NCBI GenBank assembly: GCA_900763965.1
Contig: CAAFMG010000132.1
Span: 1-18,177, forward strand
Source: an uncultured Oscillospiraceae bacterium
GTDB taxonomy: Bacteria > Bacillota > Clostridia > Oscillospirales > Oscillospiraceae
Reading direction: 5' to 3'
DNA length: 18,177 nucleotides
Position 1 is the stretch's first letter. Each line of letters starts with the position of its first letter. Positions 14,379 to 18,177 of this stretch are shown piece after piece. The notes under the pieces are model-generated. The model ran no database searches and was not told the DNA's origin. It worked only from the letters and a program-made list of their open reading frames with translations. The translations under genes and the position numbers were made by a program.

Positions 14379-15176
14379 TTACGCCGGCAGACTGATGGCC
14401 CAGATGTTGCGGATCTGGGGTTCCAGCTGGTCATAGCTCCAGAGCTTGGCGGAGCGGTCCCGGCTGTTGGGGTCGTTGACCCGGAAAAAGCCGTTTTCCA
14501 GGCCGGTCAGGACGATGTAATGCCCGGTGGTGGTGAAATCTCCTGCCCCCAGGGCCAGAATCACCGGATGGCCCGCCTCCAGGGCGGTGGTGATTTTCTT
14601 TTTCACCAGGGGCAGCTCCTGGGCTTCCAGACCCAGCTGGGCGCTGCCCTGGCTGATGAGGGTCCAGGAGGAGCCGTAGCCTCTGGCATAGTAGCCGTTG
14701 TCCTGGGCGAAGGCCGCCACATCCTTGGGATTCATGGATTCCTCTCCGGTCAGGTAGTAGCCCACCATGGCCAGGCAGGTGGGGCCGCAGCCGGTGACTG
14801 CCAGAAAATCCCTGCCGTACTTTTCATAGCCCCACTGCTTGTCCCACTGCAAAAACAGCGGCACCCCATCCTCCCGGTGATAGCCGGAAAGATCCATAGG
14901 CTCCTTTTCCCGCAGGGGGTACATCAGAACAAAATCCCTGGTTTCGGGATTGCGGTTAAACAGGTCAATGAGACTTTTGGGATACTCGGCGTAAAACAGT
15001 CCGTGCTGCTGGGCAAAGGCCTTCACATCCAGCTCCGCCTGGGTGTGCTCCGTCCAGGGGAAGGTCAGCTCCTGCACCAGATACCAGGTGCGCCGGGCAC
15101 CCAGCAGGGTGATGATCACCACCAGCACCGTGGCAATGGCCACCTGAACCCCCTTTTTCCATTGGGCGATTTTCAT
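14379..15176 (-). CDS. Membrane-anchored C39-like cysteine peptidase
   Basis: This is a papain-fold protein of the Peptidase_C39_2 type, probably displayed outside the membrane. The 265-residue product begins with a membrane anchor (VAIATVLVVIITLLGA, about 11-26). The catalytic domain starts at about 105: oxyanion Gln in LFLQWDKQWG (about 110), nucleophile Cys in TGCGPTCLAM (about 130), His in TTGHYIVL (about 219), and Asn/Asp in RVNDPNS (about 234). All positions needed for activity appear present. GAGGGG lies 7 bases before the ATG. The anchor could also be a signal peptide, though no clear cleavage site is seen. It is not fused to an ABC exporter, unlike bacteriocin-processing C39 enzymes, so general cell-surface or sporulation-related hydrolysis is more likely. 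Target unknown. Confidence 0.85.
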   Translation of the reverse strand: MKIAQWKKGVQVAIATVLVVIITLLGARRTWYLVQELTFPWTEHTQAELDVKAFAQQHGLFYAEYPKSLIDLFNRNPETRDFVLMYPLREKEPMDLSGYHREDGVPLFLQWDKQWGYEKYGRDFLAVTGCGPTCLAMVGYYLTGEESMNPKDVAAFAQDNGYYARGYGSSWTLISQGSAQLGLEAQELPLVKKKITTALEAGHPVILALGAGDFTTTGHYIVLTGLENGFFRVNDPNSRDRSAKLWSYDQLEPQIRNIWAISLPA

Positions 15177-15193
15177 GGATATCCCCTCTTTCC

Positions 15194-15214
15194 GGGCTTT
15201 CCTCCGGGAAGCCC
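15194..15214 (-). other. Leader hairpin upstream of the C39-like gene
   Basis: GGGCTT/AAGCCC is a 6-bp stem with a GC-rich loop lying just before the Shine-Dalgarno site, inside the short leader. On the plus strand it is followed by CTCTTTTTT and would resemble a terminator, but no plus-strand gene ends here. Role unclear. Confidence 0.3.
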
Positions 15215-15228
15215 CTCTTTTTTGAGGT

Positions 15229-15258
15229 ATTATATCACAAAAGCCTTTAGGAAGTCAT
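15229..15258 (-). promoter_or_regulatory. Promoter of the C39-like gene
   Basis: On the minus strand ATGACT (15253-15258), an 18-base spacer and TATAAT (15229-15234) with an extended TG motif form a good sigma-A promoter. The start would be near 15222, about 45 bases before the ATG. The gene can therefore be expressed apart from the upstream membrane-protein gene. Confidence 0.75.
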
Positions 15259-15279
15259 TTTTAATTTCTTAATATTTTC

Positions 15280-16320
15280 TTATTTTTCCACCGGCAGCAG
15301 CCGAACCACCGCCACCGCCGCCAGGGGAGACAGGAGCATCCCGGCAATGCCCCAGAGCTTGTAGCCTGCATACAGGAAAAACAGGGTCACAAGGGGATCC
15401 AGCCCCAGCTGCTTTCCCACCAGCCGGGGCTCCAGCGCCGAGCGCACCAGGGTGATGACGGCATAAGTCCCCGCCAGCCCCAGAGCCCGGGCCTTGTCCC
15501 CCTGCAAAAGGCACACCGCCGCCCAGGGCAGCAAAATCGTCCCGGTTCCCAGCACCGGCAGGGCATCCACCAGGCAGATCCCCAGGGCCAGCAGCAGGGC
15601 TCCCGGAATCCGCAGCAGCAGAAGTCCTGCTGTCAGGATCCCCAAAGTCACCCCGGTCAGCCGCAGCTGGGCAAGCAGCCACCCGGCCAGGGCTTCTTTC
15701 ACCGCTTTCACCGTTTGCACCATGGGCTCCAGCCGTTCCCGGGAGATCCGGGCGGTGATCTCCCGGCGGATCCGGGGGAGCTTGGCAGAGATCATAAACC
15801 CGGACAGCACCGCCGTGCCCAGATTCAGGGCACTGTCCGGAACCCGGCTGAGGATGCCCCCTGCCAGATCCAGGCCGTAGTGCCCCAGCTTGCCCACAAG
15901 GGCGGTGCTGCCGGAAAACAGCCCCGTCACATTCTGCCGCAGCACCGGGCGCAGACTCTGGGGCATCCGGTCTGCCATGTCCAGAAGCCTGCCTTGCAGC
16001 AGCCGCAGGCCGGACACCGCCGTTTCCGCAAGCTCCGGAATGCGGCCTGCCCAGGCCCCCAGCTGCCGCACCGCCAGGGTCAGCAGAAGCCCCAGGGCCA
16101 GAAACACCAGCATAAAGACCCCGCTGACCCCCAGCCCTGCTGCCAATGTCCGGTTCAGGTGGACACGGCTGCACAGACGGTCAACCAGGGGCTCTGCCAG
16201 CAGGGCCAGAGCCGTGCCCAAAAGAAAAGGGAAACACAGAGGCAGCAGCAGCTTTCCTCCCAGCCAGAGGGCGGCGCACAGCCCCAAAAAACCTGCCAGA
16301 CGGCCAAAGCCCCGGTGCAA
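15280..16320 (-). CDS. AI-2E/YtvI family membrane protein (sporulation-type)
   Basis: This multi-pass membrane protein belongs to the AI-2E transporter superfamily and most resembles sporulation protein YtvI; its transported solute is unknown. The product has about 346 residues. It has paired N-terminal membrane segments, a soluble middle (about 100-200) and further segments with the family motif LVDALPVLGTGTILLPWA, then LEPRLVGKQLGLDPLVTLFF near the end. The best start is TTG at 16320: AAAGGAG lies 8 bases before it. The ATG at 16338 comes just before that site and would place it within its own codons. It is divergent from pheB and followed after 103 bases by the C39-like gene, with no clear terminator between them. 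Confidence 0.85.
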   Translation of the reverse strand: MHRGFGRLAGFLGLCAALWLGGKLLLPLCFPFLLGTALALLAEPLVDRLCSRVHLNRTLAAGLGVSGVFMLVFLALGLLLTLAVRQLGAWAGRIPELAETAVSGLRLLQGRLLDMADRMPQSLRPVLRQNVTGLFSGSTALVGKLGHYGLDLAGGILSRVPDSALNLGTAVLSGFMISAKLPRIRREITARISRERLEPMVQTVKAVKEALAGWLLAQLRLTGVTLGILTAGLLLLRIPGALLLALGICLVDALPVLGTGTILLPWAAVCLLQGDKARALGLAGTYAVITLVRSALEPRLVGKQLGLDPLVTLFFLYAGYKLWGIAGMLLSPLAAVAVVRLLPVEK

Positions 16321-16352
16321 AGAAAACACTCCTTTCATTTTCGGTTTGGGGG

Positions 16353-16380
16353 TTGCTTTTTTTTGTTTTTATGCTACAAT
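16353..16380 (+). promoter_or_regulatory. Promoter of the pheB-like gene
   Basis: TTGCTT (16353-16358), a 16-base T-rich spacer and TACAAT (16375-16380). The start would be near 16387, leaving a leader of about 140 bases that contains the three-way-junction structure. Confidence 0.7.
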
Positions 16381-16438
16381 ACATAATAAATAGACAAGTG
16401 TCGCTGTGAAGCATACAGAATAAGAAATCGAAGAAAAT

Positions 16439-16505
16439 GGGCAGCATCGTATTGCTTTGGCCGCCAATCGGCCTGCGTCTGCAAAGGCAGAATACCATGC
16501 TGCCC
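16439..16505 (+). ncRNA. Predicted three-way-junction leader RNA of pheB
   Basis: A perfect 9-bp closing stem (GGGCAGCAT 16439-16447 with ATGCTGCCC 16497-16505) encloses two hairpins: GGCCG/CGGCC (16459-16473) and TCTGC/GCAGA (16478-16491). It ends nine bases before the GAGGAGG ribosome site. The layout is that of a cis-regulatory leader, but no T-box motif or known riboswitch core was recognised and no terminator alternative is obvious. Confidence 0.5.
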
Positions 16506-16526
16506 AAAAAAACGAGGAGGCTATTC

Positions 16527-16967
16527 ATGTCCAACAAACCTAAGTATTATATTGTAGAAGCATCGGCTCTGCCGGAGGTGTTTCTGAAGGTGGCAGAGGC
16601 CAAGCGGCTGCTGTCCACCGGAGAAGCCAGCACCGTCAATGAGGCTACCCACATGACGGATATCAGCCGGAGTGCTTTTTATAAATACCGGGATGCCGTT
16701 CTGCCCTTCCAGAACATGATGACCGGCCGGGTCATCACCTTGCAGATTCTGATTCACGACGAGCCGGGGCGTTTGTCCATCATCCTCAACCAGCTGGCAG
16801 AGGATCATGTGAACATTATGACCATCAACTCCATCGTCCCCACCAATGGCACCGCCATTGTCACCATCTCCGCCGAGACCATGGATGTGGTGATCCCTCT
16901 GGAGGATATGCTGCAAAACATCCGGGCTATCACGGGTGTGATCAAGGCCGAGATCCTGGCCGGTTAA
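16527..16967 (+). CDS. pheB: PheB-like ACT domain protein (UPF0735 family)
   Basis: This is a small cytoplasmic protein of the UPF0735/PheB family, with a predicted amino-acid-binding ACT domain; its exact function is not established. The 146-residue length matches the family (about 147). The N-terminal half has the highly conserved YYIVEASALPEVFLKVAEAK and the HTH-like MTDISRSAFYKYRDAVLPF. The ACT domain covers about residues 68-146, with HDEPGRLSIILNQLAEDHVN as its first loop-helix. GAGGAGG lies 6 bases before the ATG at 16527; the longer frame from 16437 would translate the leader structure and is rejected. In other Firmicutes pheB sits with pheA, hom or thrB; here it stands alone, so any link to amino acid synthesis is by family only. 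Confidence 0.93.
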   Translation: MSNKPKYYIVEASALPEVFLKVAEAKRLLSTGEASTVNEATHMTDISRSAFYKYRDAVLPFQNMMTGRVITLQILIHDEPGRLSIILNQLAEDHVNIMTINSIVPTNGTAIVTISAETMDVVIPLEDMLQNIRAITGVIKAEILAG

Positions 16968-16990
16968 TGTTGCCTAAGAATTGGATATAC

Positions 16991-17020
16991 GCTGCTGCCC
17001 TTTTGGGCGGCAGCTTTTTT
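16991..17020 (+). terminator. Intrinsic terminator of pheB
   Basis: A 10-bp stem, GCTGCTGCCC against GGGCGGCAGC (one G-T pair) with a TTTT loop, is followed by TTTTTT. It begins 23 bases after the stop codon. Between it and the converging M23 gene lies another GC inverted repeat (17041-17050 with 17070-17079, GGGGACGGAG/CTCCGTCCCC) without a T-tract on either strand. Confidence 0.93.
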
Positions 17021-17097
17021 CTCCGGCGGCGCACCCCGGTGGGGACGGAGGGGCTGTTGGATGCCTATGCTCCGTCCCCGGAAAAAATGCCGGACTT

Positions 17098-17772
17098 TTA
17101 TTCCAGAGCCAAAAATTCCATGGGATCCATGGTCTTTCCCTGGCTTGTGACGGCAAAATGCAGGTGGCTGCCCAGGGCCGTCTCCACAAGGGCGGTATCC
17201 GCAGCCCGGCCGATGACCTGCCCGGCCTGCACCGGATCCCCGACGGCTACCGCCAGTTCCTTTTCCAGGCTGGAATACCGGGTGGTGTAGCCGCCCTGGT
17301 GGCGGATCTCCACCGTGGGCCCCAGCAGGTCATCGGTGTAGGCCGCCGTCACCGTCCCGGCGGCAGCGGCGCAAACCTCCGTCCCCGCCTCTGCGGGAAA
17401 GTCCACCCCGGCATGAACCCGCCAGTCCCGGGTGGTCTGGTTGTAGCACAGGGCCTGGACACTGTAGCCGTACACCGGCTCCCCCGCCACCGGGGCAGTG
17501 ACCCGGAGCTTTTCCGGCTGGGTGGGCTGGGGCTGGGTTGGCATCTGCTGCACCCTGGGCTCCGGCGGCTGAGTGGCAATGGCAGGCACATCCGCCCCGG
17601 TTTCCAGGGTGGCGGTCTGCACCGCCTGGGTTGCTTGCAGCTGGGCCTGGGTGCTCAGCCGCTGGTTTCGTTCATATACATAGCTTGTGATCCCGATGGC
17701 TGCGGCGCACAGGATCAGGGCTATGTAGTAGCCCTTCCCGTTCCAGCCGAAGCCGTGTTTGTTATCGCTCAT
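17098..17772 (-). CDS. SpoIIQ-like M23 (LytM) family peptidase
   Basis: This membrane-anchored M23 domain protein is most like SpoIIQ, the forespore protein that docks with SpoIIIAH across the intermembrane space during engulfment. The 224-residue product has one membrane segment (about 15-32), a Gln/Thr/Pro-rich linker (about 40-88) and a C-terminal LytM domain. The Zn2+ ligand pattern looks intact: His 120 and Asp 124 in HAGVD, and His 203/His 205 in SHLHF. In Bacillus SpoIIQ one ligand is lost; clostridial SpoIIQ keeps them. GGAGG lies about 12 bases before the ATG, a long spacing. Upstream GCGTA, 15 bases, CAAAATGTAT (17821-17851) loosely resembles a forespore promoter, which I hold weakly. 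A general M23 endopeptidase remains possible. Confidence 0.83.
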   Translation of the reverse strand: MSDNKHGFGWNGKGYYIALILCAAAIGITSYVYERNQRLSTQAQLQATQAVQTATLETGADVPAIATQPPEPRVQQMPTQPQPTQPEKLRVTAPVAGEPVYGYSVQALCYNQTTRDWRVHAGVDFPAEAGTEVCAAAAGTVTAAYTDDLLGPTVEIRHQGGYTTRYSSLEKELAVAVGDPVQAGQVIGRAADTALVETALGSHLHFAVTSQGKTMDPMEFLALE

Positions 17773-17871
17773 AGCAATGAAGCACCTCCGAGGCTGAGTA
17801 TGGACAAAAGCTGGCAGCTTTATACATTTTGGGATAAAACTTCATTTACGCAACGAAATTTTTGCGGCGGG

Positions 17872-18102
17872 AATTCGGTGGCATACGCCATGTAGGGGCG
17901 GCTATCAGCCGCCCGGTTGTTTCCCCGTTGGGGAAACAACGTCGGCGCAAAGCGCCGACAATGTAATACGAACATTTTACCATTGAAATTCGGCGGTACA
18001 ATGTCGAAACATGGTGTATTTATAAGATTGTTACATCACCCGGCCAATACGGTTCTGCCCAAAAACTTGCCACGTTGGCGGGCGGCTGATAGCCGCCCCT
18101 AC
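17872..18102 (+). repeat. R1 hairpin repeat, copy d with left border
   Basis: The border AATTCGGTGGCATACGCCAT (17872-17891) precedes a 211-bp core (17892-18102, GTAGGGG to CCCCTAC). The core ends are 24-bp perfect inverted repeats (17892-17915 and 18079-18102), each also folding as GGGCGGCT/AGCCGCCC. Internal hairpins are GTTGTTTCCCC/GGGGAAACAAC and GTCGGCGC/GCGCCGAC. The border is on the left here but on the right in copies b and c. It lies upstream of the SpoIIQ-like gene. No gene is supported. Confidence 0.85.
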
Positions 18103-18153
18103 TAGGGCGTTATAACTAAATCTTTACTTTTAGAAACTTATATTGTAAAATAA

Positions 18154-18177
18154 TCACATCTTTAAGTGGGGATGTGA
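18154..18177 (-). terminator. Possible terminator at the window edge
   Basis: TCACATC and GATGTGA form a 7-bp inverted repeat with a 10-base loop. On the minus strand it is followed by TTATTTTA, so it may end a minus-strand gene that lies beyond the window. The segment 18103-18153 is AT-rich with nothing else recognised. Confidence 0.4.

Noticed and set aside
15194..15230. Plus-strand terminator (GGGCTT/AAGCCC followed by CTCTTTTTT)
   Set aside because: No plus-strand gene lies upstream; the site is inside the leader of a minus-strand gene, so it is more likely a leader structure or chance.
16439..16505. tRNA or T-box suggested by the cloverleaf-like fold upstream of pheB
   Set aside because: It has only two inner hairpins, no anticodon arm or TTCGA-type T-loop, no T-box sequence, and no terminator/antiterminator pair.

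Overview
The window looks like a chromosomal segment of an endospore-forming Firmicute of the Clostridia, probably Oscillospiraceae/Ruminococcaceae. This is inferred from strong Shine-Dalgarno sites (GGAGG), Gram-positive lipoproteins with long Ala/Thr/Pro linkers, a SpoIIQ-like and a YtvI-like sporulation protein, a PheB/UPF0735 protein, and moderately high GC in the genes against AT-rich promoters. Fifteen protein genes are supported. No rRNA, tRNA, CRISPR array or transposase gene was seen.

Layout. 1-568: dispersed hairpin-rich repeats and the terminator of the first operon. 601-4738 (minus): an ABC importer of the AfuABC/FbpABC type (lipoprotein, fused two-domain permease, ATPase) behind a perfect-consensus promoter, with a terminator-like hairpin after the lipoprotein gene. 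4941-5318: a composite repeat. 5345-6715 (minus): a MATE-family exporter whose presumed promoter is separated from the gene by a MITE-like element. 7013-8026 (minus): a LacI-family regulator, divergent from a six-gene plus-strand operon at 8384-13975: CUT1-type lipoprotein and two permeases, a nucleoside hydrolase, an AllA-like cupin and ribokinase. 13976-14378: operon terminator and a second, longer MITE copy. 14379-16320 (minus): a membrane-anchored C39-like peptidase and a YtvI/AI-2E-family membrane protein. 16527-16967 (plus): a PheB-like ACT protein behind a structured leader. 17098-17772 (minus): a SpoIIQ-like M23 protein. 17872-18177: another repeat copy and an end-of-window hairpin.

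How the genes work together. The plus-strand operon reads as nucleoside salvage: import of a nucleoside-like solute, cleavage to base and ribose, then ribose phosphorylation, under the divergent LacI protein. It has no ATPase of its own and so probably shares an MsmX/UgpC-type subunit. The role of the AllA-like gene is the open question.

The most unusual content is non-coding. Family R1 (three near-complete or complete cores plus remnants) is a mosaic of small hairpins whose stems covary between copies and whose ends are inverted repeats that are themselves hairpins. Family R2 (161 and 220 bp) is a near full-length imperfect palindrome with inverted ends and apparent 4-bp target duplications. 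One R2 copy forms the presumed 5' leader of the MATE gene. A predicted three-way-junction RNA precedes pheB.
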